Numbered from the stretch's first letter, positions 16,534-26,029 are shown. The stretch: 64,000 nt of DNA from Paracoccus aestuarii (GCF_028553885.1 NZ_CP067170.1:232222-296221); one strand, 5' to 3'. The notes: generated from the letters alone by a model not told the origin. Made by a program: numbers and translations.

Positions 16534-18662
16534 CCGCGCCTCCAGCGGTGGAACCGCTCCAACAGGGCCAGGGCGCGCGGATTGACATGCGCGCGCCGCC
16601 AAGCGCCCGCGGTGGATTTGGCGGCCTCGGCCCAGGTGGGATAGACATGGACGGTGGACAGGATTTTGCCCAGGCCCAGCCCGTGCTTCATCGCCAAGGT
16701 GAATTCGGCCATCAGATCGCCCGCGTGATCGCCCATGATCGTCACCCCCAGGATTCGGTCGCGCCCCGGCGGGGTCAGCACCTTCACGAAACCCCGCGCC
16801 GCGCCGTCGGTGATGGCCCGGTCCAGCCCGGCCAGATCGAAGCGCGTCACCTCGACCGCGATGCCCTGCCGCGCGGCCTCGGCCTCGGACAGGCCGAGCC
16901 GCGCGATCTCGGGATCGGTGAAGGTCGCATGGGGGATGACGCGGTAATCCGCCCGGAACCGCCGGATCGACCCGAAAAGCGCGTTGACGCTGGCGAACCA
17001 GGCCTGATGGGCCGCGACATGGGTGAACTGGAAGGGCCCCGCCACGTCCCCCGCGGCCAGGATGTTGGGGAAACGGGTCTCCAGGAAGTCGTTGACCGCG
17101 ATGGTCCGGCCGGTGGCGATGCCCAGATCCTCCAGCCCGAACCCCTCCAGCCGGGCGCTGCGGCCCAAGGCGACGATCACCCGGTCGAAGCCCAAGCGCG
17201 CCGTCCCGCCCGCATGATCCAGATCGACCCAAGCCCCGTCGTCGCGGCCGAAGGCCCGCGCCTCGTGCCCGGTCATCACCGCGACCCCGTCGGCCCGCAG
17301 CGCCGCGGCCAGCAGGTCCGCGACCTCGGCATCCTCGCGTGGCAGCAGGCGGGGCGCGCGTTCGACCAGCATCACCTGCGAGCCGAGCCGCGCGAAGGCC
17401 TGCGCCAGCTCGCAGCCGATGGGCCCGCCGCCCAGGACCAGCAGCCGGGCGGGCGGCGCGTCCTGATCGCCAAGCGCATCCCACAGCGTCTCGGATGTCA
17501 GGGGGTCGACGCCGTCCAGCCCGGGAATGGGCGGCAGGACGGGGCGCGCGCCGGTGGCCACGATCACCGCGCGGCTGGTCAGGCGGCGGGGGCCGTCCGC
17601 GCCGGTGATCTCGACCGTCCAGGGATCGACCAGCCGGGCATGGCCGCGCAGCACCTCGACCCCCAGGGCGGTATAGCGTTCGACGCTGTCATGGGGCGCG
17701 ATGCGGGCGATGGCCGCGCGCACCCGCGCCATGACTGCGCGAAAGGGCACCGTGGGGGGCGTGTCGGTCAGGCCCCACCGGCCCGCATGGCGCATCTGAT
17801 GGGCCAGGGTGGCGCTGCGGATCAGGGTCTTGGACGGCACGCAGCCGGTGTTCAGGCAATCGCCGCCCATCTCGGAGGCCTCGACCAGCGTGACGCGGGC
17901 GCGCACCGCCGCCGCGATATAGGCCGCGACCAGCCCCGCCGATCCCGCGCCGATCACGATGAGGTTGCGGTCGAACCGCGCGGGCCGCCGCCAGCCGCGA
18001 TAGACGCGCCTGCGCCTGACCGCGCCCAGACCCGCCCGCGCGATCCAGGGAAACACCGCCAGCGCCGCAAACGACGCCAGCACCGGGGCCGAGACGATGC
18101 CCGACAGATCCTCCAGCGCGCCCAGCTGGGTGCCCGCGTTCACATAGACGACCGTGCCCGCCAGCATGCCCAGCTGGCTGACCCAGGCAAAGGTCCAAGC
18201 CCGCATCGGCGTCAGCCCCATCAGCAGGTTCACCGCCACGAAGGGCACGACCGGGATCAGCCGCAGCGAAAACAGATAGAACGCCCCGTCCCGCGCCAGC
18301 CCGGCCTCGATCCCCCGCGCGCGGTCCCCGAGCCGCGCCCGAACCCAGTCCCGCAGCAGATAGCGCGCCGCCAGAAAGGCCAGCGTCGCCCCCGCCGTCG
18401 CCGCGACCGAGACCATCACCAGCCCCTGCCAGAACCCGAACAGCGCCCCGCCGAGCAGCGTCAGCGGCGTGGCCAAGGGCAGCGACAGCGCCGTCACCGC
18501 GACATAGATGCCCAGGAAGGCAAGGGCCGCGGCCAGCGGATGCGCCTCGGCCCCCGCCGAAAGCCGGTCCAGCATCTCGCCCGCGACGCGCAGGTCGGGG
18601 ATCAGCCAGGCCGCCAGGACCAGCGCCAGGGCGGCTGCGGCAAACAGGATCGGTTTCGTCAC
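16530..18662 (-). CDS. TVP38/TMEM64 membrane domain fused to FAD/NAD disulfide oxidoreductase (mercuric reductase-like)
   Basis: A 710-residue fusion. Residues 1-215 are a TVP38/TMEM64 (DedA-like) membrane domain with PLTLLGGALFGFWQG and FSLRLIPVVPFVAVNLLMG as conserved re-entrant motifs. Residues 233-710 are a class I pyridine nucleotide-disulfide oxidoreductase: VIGAGSAGLVAA (FAD), redox pair Cys269/Cys274 in GGDCLNTGCVPSK, NAD motif VLGGGPIGCELAQAF, ILAAGDVAG, and a C-terminal dimerisation domain with HVYPTWAEA. The GTG start at 18662 has AAAGGGA six bases upstream. No N-terminal mercury-binding domain or C-terminal Cys pair, so mercury reduction is unlikely. First gene of the ynj-like operon. 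Substrate unknown. Confidence 0.9.
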   Translation of the reverse strand: MTKPILFAAAALALVLAAWLIPDLRVAGEMLDRLSAGAEAHPLAAALAFLGIYVAVTALSLPLATPLTLLGGALFGFWQGLVMVSVAATAGATLAFLAARYLLRDWVRARLGDRARGIEAGLARDGAFYLFSLRLIPVVPFVAVNLLMGLTPMRAWTFAWVSQLGMLAGTVVYVNAGTQLGALEDLSGIVSAPVLASFAALAVFPWIARAGLGAVRRRRVYRGWRRPARFDRNLIVIGAGSAGLVAAYIAAAVRARVTLVEASEMGGDCLNTGCVPSKTLIRSATLAHQMRHAGRWGLTDTPPTVPFRAVMARVRAAIARIAPHDSVERYTALGVEVLRGHARLVDPWTVEITGADGPRRLTSRAVIVATGARPVLPPIPGLDGVDPLTSETLWDALGDQDAPPARLLVLGGGPIGCELAQAFARLGSQVMLVERAPRLLPREDAEVADLLAAALRADGVAVMTGHEARAFGRDDGAWVDLDHAGGTARLGFDRVIVALGRSARLEGFGLEDLGIATGRTIAVNDFLETRFPNILAAGDVAGPFQFTHVAAHQAWFASVNALFGSIRRFRADYRVIPHATFTDPEIARLGLSEAEAARQGIAVEVTRFDLAGLDRAITDGAARGFVKVLTPPGRDRILGVTIMGDHAGDLMAEFTLAMKHGLGLGKILSTVHVYPTWAEAAKSTAGAWRRAHVNPRALALLERFHRWRRG

Positions 18663-18777
18663 GTGGCGTCCCTTTCGACGGTCGGACCGGACTGTCCAAG
18701 GGACATGTCGCGCGCGGCGGCGGCAATGTTACATCCCGCCGTCAGAGTGCCGCGACCCGCCCCGCCCCGCAAGCCGG

Positions 18778-19506
18778 TCAGCCGCCCGGCGGGGTGGTGC
18801 CCATGCCCGACTGCGCCTCGGTCAGCACGACCACGCGGGCCATGCTGCGGGTGCGCTCGGCCAGGTGGATGATGTCCTGGTTGAAAAGCCGGATGCAGCC
18901 CGCCGATGACGCCGTGCCCACCGATGCCGGATCGGGCGTGCCATGGATGCGATAGAAGGTGTCGCCCACCGAATTATGGATATAGAGCGCACGCGCCCCC
19001 ATCGGGTTGGACGGCCCGCCCTCGACCCCGTCGGCCGAGGGGCCGTAATGGTCGGGATTGCGCGCCAGCATGTCGTCGGTCGGGGTCCAGCGCGGCCAGT
19101 CCCGCTGATAGGGGGTATGCGCCTGGCCGGTGAAGCCGAAGCCCGCCGCCCCCACGCCCACGGTATAGCGGATCGCCCGGTCGCCCGGCTGCACCAGATA
19201 CAGCCTGCGCGCATGCGGATCGACGATGATCGTGCCAGGCGGGTGGTCGGTCCAGTAATCGACGCTCTGGCGGGCCTTGTCCTCGGTCAGCAGGGATGCG
19301 GGGATAGCCGGCACGTCAAAGCCGTTGTCCCGCGTCGCGGCATAAAGCGCGGCAGTCTCGGCGCTGACGCCGGAAGCCGGGGCTTCGACCGGCGCGGCGA
19401 CGGGGGCATCGGCGGGCGCCTCGGCGGGGGCATCGGTGGCAAGGGGTTGGCAGGCGGCCAGGGCCAGGGCTGCAACCCCGGCCAGCAGAAGGGAATGATG
19501 GGTCAT
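18778..19506 (-). CDS. L,D-transpeptidase family lipoprotein (YkuD domain)
   Basis: A 242-residue protein with lipobox LALAAC (lipid-modified Cys19), a Pro/Ala linker to about residue 45, and a YkuD catalytic domain from about 90. The active site is visible: His189 in YRIHGT and Cys204 in SSAGCIRLFNQD. These enzymes crosslink meso-DAP residues in peptidoglycan or anchor proteins to it in the periplasm. It stands alone, about 70 bases upstream of nothing obviously related. Confidence 0.9.
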   Translation of the reverse strand: MTHHSLLLAGVAALALAACQPLATDAPAEAPADAPVAAPVEAPASGVSAETAALYAATRDNGFDVPAIPASLLTEDKARQSVDYWTDHPPGTIIVDPHARRLYLVQPGDRAIRYTVGVGAAGFGFTGQAHTPYQRDWPRWTPTDDMLARNPDHYGPSADGVEGGPSNPMGARALYIHNSVGDTFYRIHGTPDPASVGTASSAGCIRLFNQDIIHLAERTRSMARVVVLTEAQSGMGTTPPGG

Positions 19507-19577
19507 GCGGTCTTTCGAAATGATGGTCTTGGCAGGGAAAGGACGGCGGGGCGGGGCGGGTTCCCCGCGGCGCTCCC

Positions 19578-20219
19578 CTACCAGCGCAGGACGCGGCGTC
19601 CGGCCAAGGCGCCGATCGCGGTGCCGATCACGATAGCCAGCCCATACCAGGTGGTGAAGAACAGGGGCGAATCCTCGGTGCAATGCAGCGCATAACCCGC
19701 CGCCGCCCCGGCCGATGCCGCCATGCCGATCAGCCCTCCGGTCAGCCCCGGGCGCAGGGGTGCGCCGCGCCGCGCGGCCCACAGGCCCAAGGCGATGGCC
19801 GGGGCCGACAGGGCGGTGATCGCCATCAGGCAGGCCGCCGCGCTGTGGCCCATGATCGCGGGCAGCAGCGCGCCGGACGGGGTCTGCGCCAGACCCTGCA
19901 GGAACAGCGCCAGCGCCGCCGCCGCAGGCCCCGTCAGCCAGCCCGCGCGCAGCCGCCGTCCCGGGCGCGCCGAGCGCAGCGCCAGCACCAGCGCCAGCAC
20001 CGCCAGCACCAAGGGCAGCACCGTCTTGGCCGCCACCTGCGGCAGCATCAGCGCCGCGCCCAGATCGGGGCGCAGCCCGATCACCGCCAGCGCCGCCCCC
20101 ACCGTCACCGCCAGCCCCCCCAGCATGGGCCAGGCGATGCCCGCGCCGGTCAAGGCGGGCGGCGGCGGGCTGGCGGCCAGCGCGCGGATCAGATCCTCGG
20201 TCTTGGGACGGTCGGTCAT
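19578..20219 (-). CDS. nrsF: NrsF-like anti-sigma factor (DUF1109)
   Basis: A 213-residue membrane protein with six hydrophobic segments and a short cytosolic N-terminus ([15 protein letters not shown]). It belongs to DUF1109, of which Caulobacter NrsF is the studied member; NrsF holds SigF inactive at the membrane until metal stress. Its ATG overlaps the sigma factor stop (ATGA), the normal sigma/anti-sigma coupling. Last gene of the bufferin operon. Confidence 0.87.
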   Translation of the reverse strand: MTDRPKTEDLIRALAASPPPPALTGAGIAWPMLGGLAVTVGAALAVIGLRPDLGAALMLPQVAAKTVLPLVLAVLALVLALRSARPGRRLRAGWLTGPAAAALALFLQGLAQTPSGALLPAIMGHSAAACLMAITALSAPAIALGLWAARRGAPLRPGLTGGLIGMAASAGAAAGYALHCTEDSPLFFTTWYGLAIVIGTAIGALAGRRVLRW

Positions 20220-20881
20220 TTTATCCTCCCCGCCAGGTCGGTCAGGCGGCGCATGGCGCGGTGCAGGACCACCCGCGCCGCCCCCGGCGTCAGCCCGAGC
20301 GCGGCGGCGGCATCCTCGGTGCTGCGCTCCTCCAGGCGGACGGCGCGGACCAGGGCCGCGGATCGCGCGTCGATCATGCCCAGCATCCGGTCGGCATCGC
20401 GCGCGGCCAAGGGGGCGGGGCCGGGCTCGGCCGCCAGCACCTCGGCCAGATCCTCCAGCGGCAGATGCAGCCGCTGGCCCCGCCTGCGGAAGGCATCGAC
20501 CACCTTGTGCCGCGCCACCGCATAGAGCCAAGGCCGCACCGGCGCCGATCCGTCCCAGCTGCCGCGTTTCAGATGGATGGCCAGCAGCACCTCCTGCAGG
20601 ACATCCTCGTGCTGGTCGGGCGGCAGGGCGCGGCCCCGCGCGCGGATCAGGCCCCGCAGCGGCGGCGTGACCAAGGTCAGGAATCGATGAAAGGCCGCCC
20701 CGTCGCCGCGATTGGCGCGGCGCATCAGATCGTCCCAGATGTCGTCCCGGTCCAGCGCGGCCTCCCCCTGCGGTCGGGCCAGTCTAACCCCCGGACCGGG
20801 GCGCGGGCAATGGCGGGATCGGGGCGTCCAGCCGCGCGCGGCATCCGCGCCCGCCGCCAAGGTCAGGCCCGGCGCGGTCAT
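20216..20881 (-). CDS. sigF: ECF sigma factor, SigF-like, of the bufferin operon
   Basis: Sigma region 2 ([17 protein letters not shown], then [20 protein letters not shown]...[19 protein letters not shown]) and region 4 ([30 protein letters not shown]) are clear. The ATG at 20881 overlaps the DoxX stop (ATGA) and gives 221 residues with an unusual ~45-residue N-terminal extension. A CTG near 20752 with an AGGGGGAGG ribosome-like site would give a normal-length protein, so the start is unsettled. Partner of the NrsF-like membrane protein; expected to transcribe its own operon from the promoter upstream of bufA. Confidence 0.85.
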   Translation of the reverse strand: MTAPGLTLAAGADAARGWTPRSRHCPRPGPGVRLARPQGEAALDRDDIWDDLMRRANRGDGAAFHRFLTLVTPPLRGLIRARGRALPPDQHEDVLQEVLLAIHLKRGSWDGSAPVRPWLYAVARHKVVDAFRRRGQRLHLPLEDLAEVLAAEPGPAPLAARDADRMLGMIDARSAALVRAVRLEERSTEDAAAALGLTPGAARVVLHRAMRRLTDLAGRIK

Positions 20882-21300
20882 CGCCCGTCCCACCCAAGTG
20901 CGCGGTCCAGCGACAGCCGCCCCGGCCCCCGCGCCGCCACGGCCAGCAGGCAGGCCGCCCAAAGCCCATGCGTCACCCAGGCCCCCGGATAGACGAAGAC
21001 CTGAATCACCGCCGTCATCGCCAGCAGCCCGATCGCCGACAGCCGCGTGGCCAGCCCCAGGACCAGCAGCACGGGCAGGGCATGTTCGGCCAAGGTCGCC
21101 ATGACCGCCGCCCAAGCCGACGGGATCATGGGCAGCGCGTATTCGTGTTCGAAGAGGAACCAGGTCGATGGCTTGATCGACAGCCCCTCGACCTTGGTGC
21201 GGCCGGACTGCCAGAAGACCGCCGCCGGAAAGACCCGCAGGGCCAGCGCCACCGGGGCATCGGGGATGCGCGCGGCCAGGCGGTTCAGCCGCGCGATCAT
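20878..21300 (-). CDS. bufD: DoxX family membrane protein of the bufferin operon (BufD)
   Basis: A 140-residue four-helix membrane protein of the DoxX family ([23 protein letters not shown] at the N-terminus). DoxX proteins are the fourth component of many DUF2282/MNIO operons; a redox or quinone-linked role is suspected but not proven. The ATG overlaps the BufC stop and its stop overlaps the sigma factor start. Confidence 0.82.
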   Translation of the reverse strand: MIARLNRLAARIPDAPVALALRVFPAAVFWQSGRTKVEGLSIKPSTWFLFEHEYALPMIPSAWAAVMATLAEHALPVLLVLGLATRLSAIGLLAMTAVIQVFVYPGAWVTHGLWAACLLAVAARGPGRLSLDRALGWDGR

Positions 21301-22016
21301 GGCCGCGCCCCCGTGATCGCGCCCTGCCGCATCAGCGCGACCAGACGCGGGGCCGGGTCATGGCCGGGCCGGGCCGCGCGGGCCAAAGGCAGGCCCGCCT
21401 GCAGCGCCTCGATCAGCGCGGCATCCGGGGCGGCGATCGCCTCGACCGGGACGGCGAAGGCGGGATCGCGCAGGATCAGCGCGATCTGGGGGCCGGGCGG
21501 AATGGACAGGGGCGCGGCGCCGGGCTGGTTGGCCGCCCAGATCGCCACCGCCGGATGGCGCAGGCGCAGCACCTGGACCGAGGGGTGCAGGACCAGCCTC
21601 AGCCGCCCCGGATCCGCCCCCGCCAGCCGCGCGGGGTCCATGGGCGCGGCATCGGCGGCATTAAAGGCGCGGGTCCGGGCGGCCTCGATCCGCGCCACGC
21701 AGCCCAGATAGGGCCAATCCGCGACCGGGGGGAAACCGTCCAGGAAATCCGCGAAACCCTCCCCCCATTCGGCCAGGACCGGGCCGCGCGGCGGATCGGC
21801 CCGGCGATAGGCCCGCGCCAGCGCGGCAAAGAAGGCCGGGCCCAGCAGTCGCTCGATCACCGGAAAGCGCCGCGCCAAGGCCTGGCCCAGGCTGACGGCC
21901 ACATTGTTGCGATAGACGGCGAAACGGCGCGCCGCCTCGGCAGGGTCGGGCGCGGTGACGCCCGGCGGCAGGGTCCCGCCCCGCAGCGCGGCGTGAAAGG
22001 CGGCCTCATGCGGCAT
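21297..22016 (-). CDS. bufC: BufC-like partner protein of the MNIO enzyme (DUF2063)
   Basis: A 239-residue protein with the DUF2063 N-terminal helical domain ([30 protein letters not shown], about 30-60) and a C-terminal domain that in this family acts as a RiPP recognition-like module. It delivers the precursor peptide to the MNIO enzyme. It starts 11 bases before the MNIO stop and overlaps the DoxX start (ATGA). Confidence 0.87.
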   Translation of the reverse strand: MPHEAAFHAALRGGTLPPGVTAPDPAEAARRFAVYRNNVAVSLGQALARRFPVIERLLGPAFFAALARAYRRADPPRGPVLAEWGEGFADFLDGFPPVADWPYLGCVARIEAARTRAFNAADAAPMDPARLAGADPGRLRLVLHPSVQVLRLRHPAVAIWAANQPGAAPLSIPPGPQIALILRDPAFAVPVEAIAAPDAALIEALQAGLPLARAARPGHDPAPRLVALMRQGAITGARP

Positions 22017-22848
22017 GGCGGGCCCCCGCGGTCAGGATGGCATCGGCGCGGGCGGCCTCGGCGGCCAGGACCGGCCAGGCGGGCAGGTCATTGTCCCATT
22101 CGACCAGCGTCGGGCGCGGGCCGATCCGGGCCACCAGTTCGGCAAACAGCGTCCAGACCGGGTCCGCCACCGCCGCGCCGTGGCTGTCGATCAGCAAGGG
22201 CCCGGAGGGCAGGTCCTCGGCCGCATGCCCGCCCAGATGGATCTCGCCCACCGCATCCACGGGGAAATCGGCCAGATAGGCGCGCGGATCGCCGCGATGG
22301 TTGGTGCAGGACACGAAGACGTTGTTCACGTCCAGCAGCAGCCCGCATCCCGTGCGGTGCGCGACCTGGTCCAGAAAGGCGGTCTCGGGGATGGTCGACT
22401 GCTCGAAGACGACATAGGTCGCCGGGTTCTCCAGCAGGATCCGGCGGCCGAGCGCCTCCTGCACCTGATCGACATGATCGCAGATGCGCGCCAGGCTCGC
22501 CTCGGTATAGGGCAGCGGCAGCAGGTCGTTCAGATACTCCGCGCCATGGCTGGACCAGGCCAGATGCTCGGAAAAGCTCTCCGGCTGATAGCGGTCGCAA
22601 AGCGCACGCAGCCGCGCCAGATGCGCGCGGTCCAGCGGGGCAGACCCGCCGATCGACAGGCCGACGCCATGGATCGACAGGGCATGCGCCTGCCGGATCG
22701 CGGTCAGCTGGGCATGGGGCAGCCCGCCCGCGCCCAGATAGTTCTCGGCATGGACCTCGAAAAAGGCCGGGGGGCTGGGGTCGTGGCGGATCGCGGCGAA
22801 ATGCTCGGGCTTGAAGCCCAGGCCGCGCGGGGGCGGCAGGCGGGTCAT
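22006..22848 (-). CDS. bufB: BufB-like MNIO enzyme (DUF692, multinuclear iron-dependent oxidase)
   Basis: A 280-residue TIM-barrel enzyme of the DUF692/MNIO family. Metal-ligand motifs appear in order: EVHAENY (31-37), HGVGLSIG (60-67), SEHL (93-96), ENPATY (140-145), DVNN (173-176), EIHLGGH (202-208), DSH (221-223) and EWD (250-252). MNIO enzymes use two or three irons and O2 to modify cysteines of a precursor peptide; bufferin enzymes produce thiooxazole groups that bind copper. The substrate is surely the DUF2282 peptide encoded just upstream. Confidence 0.92.
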   Translation of the reverse strand: MTRLPPPRGLGFKPEHFAAIRHDPSPPAFFEVHAENYLGAGGLPHAQLTAIRQAHALSIHGVGLSIGGSAPLDRAHLARLRALCDRYQPESFSEHLAWSSHGAEYLNDLLPLPYTEASLARICDHVDQVQEALGRRILLENPATYVVFEQSTIPETAFLDQVAHRTGCGLLLDVNNVFVSCTNHRGDPRAYLADFPVDAVGEIHLGGHAAEDLPSGPLLIDSHGAAVADPVWTLFAELVARIGPRPTLVEWDNDLPAWPVLAAEAARADAILTAGARHAA

Positions 22849-22882
22849 GGCATCCTCCGGTGCGGGCGGGGCGGGGGCGGGC

Positions 22883-22907
22883 GGGGGCGCGGACCGTCCG
22901 CGCCCCC
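22883..22907. terminator. Hairpin between bufA and bufB (attenuator or processing site)
   Basis: A perfect 10-bp G/C stem (22883-22892 with 22898-22907, loop ACCGT) just downstream of the bufA stop and before bufB on the minus strand. No T-tract follows. Such hairpins after a RiPP precursor gene usually limit readthrough so that the peptide is made in excess over its modifying enzyme. Confidence 0.5.
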
Positions 22908-22916
22908 CGGTGGCGA

Positions 22917-23222
22917 TCAGGCGGGCAGGTCGCGGTCCAAGGCCTCCAGTGCGGCCTCTCGGGCGGTGCCGTCGGCGGCGGCGGGCAGTTCCGTGGTCAG
23001 GCAGCTGCCGGTGGGGACCAGGGTCCAGGCATTGCCTTGGTAATCCACGGTGGACGTGCCCGCGCAGGTCGTGCCGGGCCCGGCCGCGCAGTCGTTCTGC
23101 CCGGCCAGGGAAATGCCATAGCATTTCTCCATCTCCTGGGCCTGGACGGGGGTGGTGGCCAAGGCGCCGATCGCGCAGGCCAGCGAGGCGCCGAACGCCA
23201 TGCGGGACGTGAAAGCGGTCAT
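22917..23222 (-). CDS. bufA: Bufferin precursor (BufA1-like, DUF2282)
   Basis: A 101-residue precursor with an N-terminal signal peptide (cleavage likely after VQA, about residue 28) and a core with four Cys: [23 protein letters not shown] and PTGSC. The surrounding [16 protein letters not shown] and LVPTG segments are the DUF2282 consensus. Bufferins are exported copper-binding RiPPs whose Cys are modified by the MNIO enzyme. The unusual feature is that the signal peptide makes the product periplasmic. GGGAGA precedes the ATG; a SigF-type promoter lies 55-80 bases upstream. Confidence 0.9.
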   Translation of the reverse strand: MTAFTSRMAFGASLACAIGALATTPVQAQEMEKCYGISLAGQNDCAAGPGTTCAGTSTVDYQGNAWTLVPTGSCLTTELPAAADGTAREAALEALDRDLPA

Positions 23223-23243
23223 GATGTCGTCTCCCTGAAAGGA

Positions 23244-23262
23244 AAGGCCAGGCGCTGGCCTT
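23244..23262. repeat. Hairpin in the bufA 5' leader
   Basis: A perfect 8-bp inverted repeat (AAGGCCAG / CTGGCCTT, 3-base loop) between the predicted transcription start and the bufA ribosome site. It could stabilise the leader or mask translation; there is no direct evidence. Confidence 0.4.
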
Positions 23263-23274
23263 CCGAAGGGTCCC

Positions 23275-23300
23275 TTCGCGCCGGCGCGACGCGGCGTTAC
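23275..23300 (-). promoter_or_regulatory. Predicted SigF-type promoter of the bufferin operon
   Basis: On the minus strand GTAACG (23300-23295), exactly 16 bases, then CGAA (23278-23275). As I recall it, the Caulobacter SigF motif is GTAACC-N16-CGAA, so this is a one-mismatch fit. It lies about 55 bases upstream of the bufA ATG in an operon that itself encodes a SigF-like factor. Confidence 0.65.
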
Positions 23301-23437
23301 GGCGGGTCGCAAAAATCCCCGCGCCGATCAAAGCGGTGGCGCCCCGCCCCCCCGGCCGCTAAACGGATGGGGCCGCGGCGTCACGCAACCGTCATGCGCG
23401 CCGCCGAACGCGACATCTGGGGGGAAATGGGACCGTC

Positions 23438-24490
23438 ATGCTGGACCTGACCGATATCCGTGCCGAACTGGCCCTGCATTACGACCTGGCGCCGTCGGTC
23501 GACCTGGCGCGGGACATGGCCCATATCCATGCGCGCATGGACCGGGTGATGCCCTTTCCGGACTGGGCCGTGGCCGCGCCCTATGTCGCCGCGATCAACC
23601 GGCTGAAGGCCGAACGCGGCGCGGTGGTGCTGGCGCATAACTACATGACGCCCGACATCTTTCACGGCATCGCCGATGTGGTGGGCGACAGCCTGCAGCT
23701 GGCGATCGAGGCCACGCGCACGGATGCCGACATCATCGTGCAATGCGGCGTGCATTTCATGGCCGAGACCTCCAAGATCCTGAACCCCGCCAAGACCGTG
23801 CTGATGCCCGACATGGAGGCCGGATGCTCGCTGGCGGAATCCATCACCGCCGAAGGGGTGGCCCAGATGCGCGCCCGCTATCCCGGCGCGATGGTCGTCA
23901 GCTACGTCAATACCACGGCCGAGGTGAAGGCCGCATCCGACATCTGCTGCACCTCGTCCAACGCGGCGCGGATCGTGGCGGCCATGCCCGGCGACACGGT
24001 CATCATGACCCCCGACAAATGGCTGGCCCAGAATGTCGCGGCCCAGGTGCCGCAGAAACGCATCGTCTGGTGGGACGGCGCCTGCATCGTGCATGAACGC
24101 TTCACCCCCCAGGACCTGCGCGATTTCCGCGACTGGCATCCGGGGCTGCGCATCATCGCCCATCCCGAATGCCCCCCCGATGTCGTGGCCGAGGCCGATT
24201 TCGCGGGCTCGACCGCGCATATCATCGATTATGTGGGCCGCGAGCGCCCGGAAAAGGCGATGCTGGTCACCGAATGCTCGATGGCCTCGAACATCGCCGA
24301 CGCCCATCCGGGGGTCGAGTTCCTGGGCCCCTGCAACATGTGCCCCTACATGAAGAAGATCACCCTGGAAAAGGTGCTGTGGTCGCTGCATTCCATGACC
24401 GGCCAGGTCGAGGTCGACCCTGCCATCGCCGCGCCCGCGCGCCTGGCGGTCCAGCGGATGATCGACCTGTCGCGCCAGCTGGATGGCTGA
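23438..24490 (+). CDS. nadA: Quinolinate synthase NadA
   Basis: A 350-residue enzyme condensing iminoaspartate with dihydroxyacetone phosphate to quinolinate, the second step of de novo NAD synthesis. [21 protein letters not shown] and the three cluster-ligand Cys regions ([27 protein letters not shown]) are intact, so a [4Fe-4S] enzyme is expected. GGGGGAAATGGG precedes the ATG. First gene of nadABC; divergent from bufA with a 215-bp gap that must hold both promoters. Confidence 0.95.
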   Translation: MLDLTDIRAELALHYDLAPSVDLARDMAHIHARMDRVMPFPDWAVAAPYVAAINRLKAERGAVVLAHNYMTPDIFHGIADVVGDSLQLAIEATRTDADIIVQCGVHFMAETSKILNPAKTVLMPDMEAGCSLAESITAEGVAQMRARYPGAMVVSYVNTTAEVKAASDICCTSSNAARIVAAMPGDTVIMTPDKWLAQNVAAQVPQKRIVWWDGACIVHERFTPQDLRDFRDWHPGLRIIAHPECPPDVVAEADFAGSTAHIIDYVGRERPEKAMLVTECSMASNIADAHPGVEFLGPCNMCPYMKKITLEKVLWSLHSMTGQVEVDPAIAAPARLAVQRMIDLSRQLDG

Positions 24491-26029
24491 TCCGGCGGTG
24501 CGGACCGACCGGGTCGTCATCGTCGGCGCGGGTCTGGGGGCGCTTTATGCGGCGCTGGTGCTGGCGCCGCGGCCGGTGCTGATGATCTCGCCCGATCCGC
24601 TTGGCCAGGGGGCCAGCTCGGCCTGGGCGCAGGGCGGGGTGGCGGCGGCGATGGCCGCGCCAGACAGCGCCGAATGCCATGCCGCCGACACGCTGAGGGC
24701 GGGGGCGGGCACGGTCGATCCCGCCATCGCCCGGATGGTCACGCGCGAGGCGCGCGCGCATATCCTGGAACTGACCCGGCTCGGCGCGCCCTTCGACCGC
24801 GACGGCGCGGGGGGCTATGTCCTGTCGCGCGAAGCCGCCCACAGCTTTGCCCGCGTGGTCCGCGTCAAGGGCGACCAGGCCGGGGCCGAGATCATGCGCG
24901 CTCTGCTGGCGGCGATCCGCGCCACCCCGTCGGTCCAGGTGCTGGAGGGCTGGGTCGCCACCGGCCTGATCCGCGACGGGGCCCGGGTCGCCGGGCTGCG
25001 CCTGGCCCATGCCGCGGGTTCGGCGGATGTGGCGCTCGGCGCGCCTGCGGTCCTGATCGCGGGGGGCGGTGCGGGGGGCCTTTACGCGGTGACGACGAAC
25101 CCGCCGCGCATCCGGGGCGAGGCCATGGGTATGGCCGCCCGCGCCGGCGCCGTCATCGCGGATGCGGAATTCGTCCAGTTCCACCCCACCGCCATCGCCA
25201 CCGGCACCGATCCCGCCCCCTTGGCGACCGAGGCCCTGCGCGGCGAGGGCGCGGTGCTGATCGACGCCCAAGGCCGCCGCTTCATGCCCGACCTGCATCC
25301 CGATGCCGATCTGGCCCCGCGCGACATCGTGGCGCGCGGCGTCTATGCCTGCGCCTCCCCGGCGCTGGACTGCCGCGCCATTCCCGACCTGGCCGCGCGC
25401 TTTCCCGCCGTGGCCGCCGCCTGCGCCCGCGCGGGCATCGACCCCACGCGCCAGCCCATTCCCGTCGCCGCCGCCGCGCATTACCACATGGGCGGCATCG
25501 CCACCGACAGTGACGGATGCAGCAGCCTGCCCGGCCTCTGGGCCTGCGGCGAGGCGGCATCGACCGGGCTGCACGGCGCGAACCGGCTGGCCTCGAACGG
25601 GTTGCTGGAGGCCTTGGTGTTCGCCCGCCGCGCCGCGCTGCCATCATCGCGGCCCCACCCCCGGGCGAGGGGGCGCCAGTCGCCCTGCCCCGGCCCGCCC
25701 CCACACCCCTGCCCGACCCGACCCTGATTGCCGATCTGCGCGCCGCGATGACCGGGGGCGCGGGCGTCCTGCGCGACGATGCGGGCCTGCGCATGGCCCT
25801 CACCCGCATCGCCGCGATCGAGGCCGCCTGCGACAGCCCGCGCCTGCGCAACATGACCGCCACCGCGACGCTGATCTGCGCCGCCGCGCTGATGCGCCGC
25901 GAAAGCCGGGGCGCGCATTGCCGCACCGACCATCCCGACACCCTGCCGCAGGCCGCGCGCAGCCGCCTGACGCTGGACCGCGCCTTGGCCCTGCGCGACG
26001 CCTCATCCCTCACGCCGGAGCGCCTATGA
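24483..26029 (+). pseudogene. nadB: L-aspartate oxidase NadB, interrupted by a single frameshift
   Basis: FAD enzyme oxidising aspartate to iminoaspartate for NadA. The first frame holds the FAD motif ([14 protein letters not shown]), [14 protein letters not shown], the [13 protein letters not shown] region and [20 protein letters not shown]. Near 25638 the frame changes; the rest (LRAAMTGGAGVLRDDAGLRMAL ... RRESRGAHCRTDHP), the NadB C-terminal helical domain, is in the +1-related frame ending at 26029. One missing base would give a 515-residue protein, the normal NadB length. The start overlaps nadA and the stop overlaps nadC (ATGA). Either a sequencing deletion or a recent mutation. Confidence 0.85.

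Noticed and set aside
16530..18662. Mercuric reductase for mercury resistance
   Set aside because: It lacks the N-terminal GMTCxxC domain and C-terminal Cys pair, and there are no merT/merP/merR neighbours; the TVP38 fusion and ynj context point elsewhere.
16548..18872. Long plus-strand frames opposite the TVP38-oxidoreductase fusion, and similar ones at 2.9-4.5 and 28.5-31.7 kb
   Set aside because: They are low-complexity Arg/Gln/Gly/Pro shadows typical of GC-rich DNA, with no domain motifs, and each lies opposite a clearly conserved gene.
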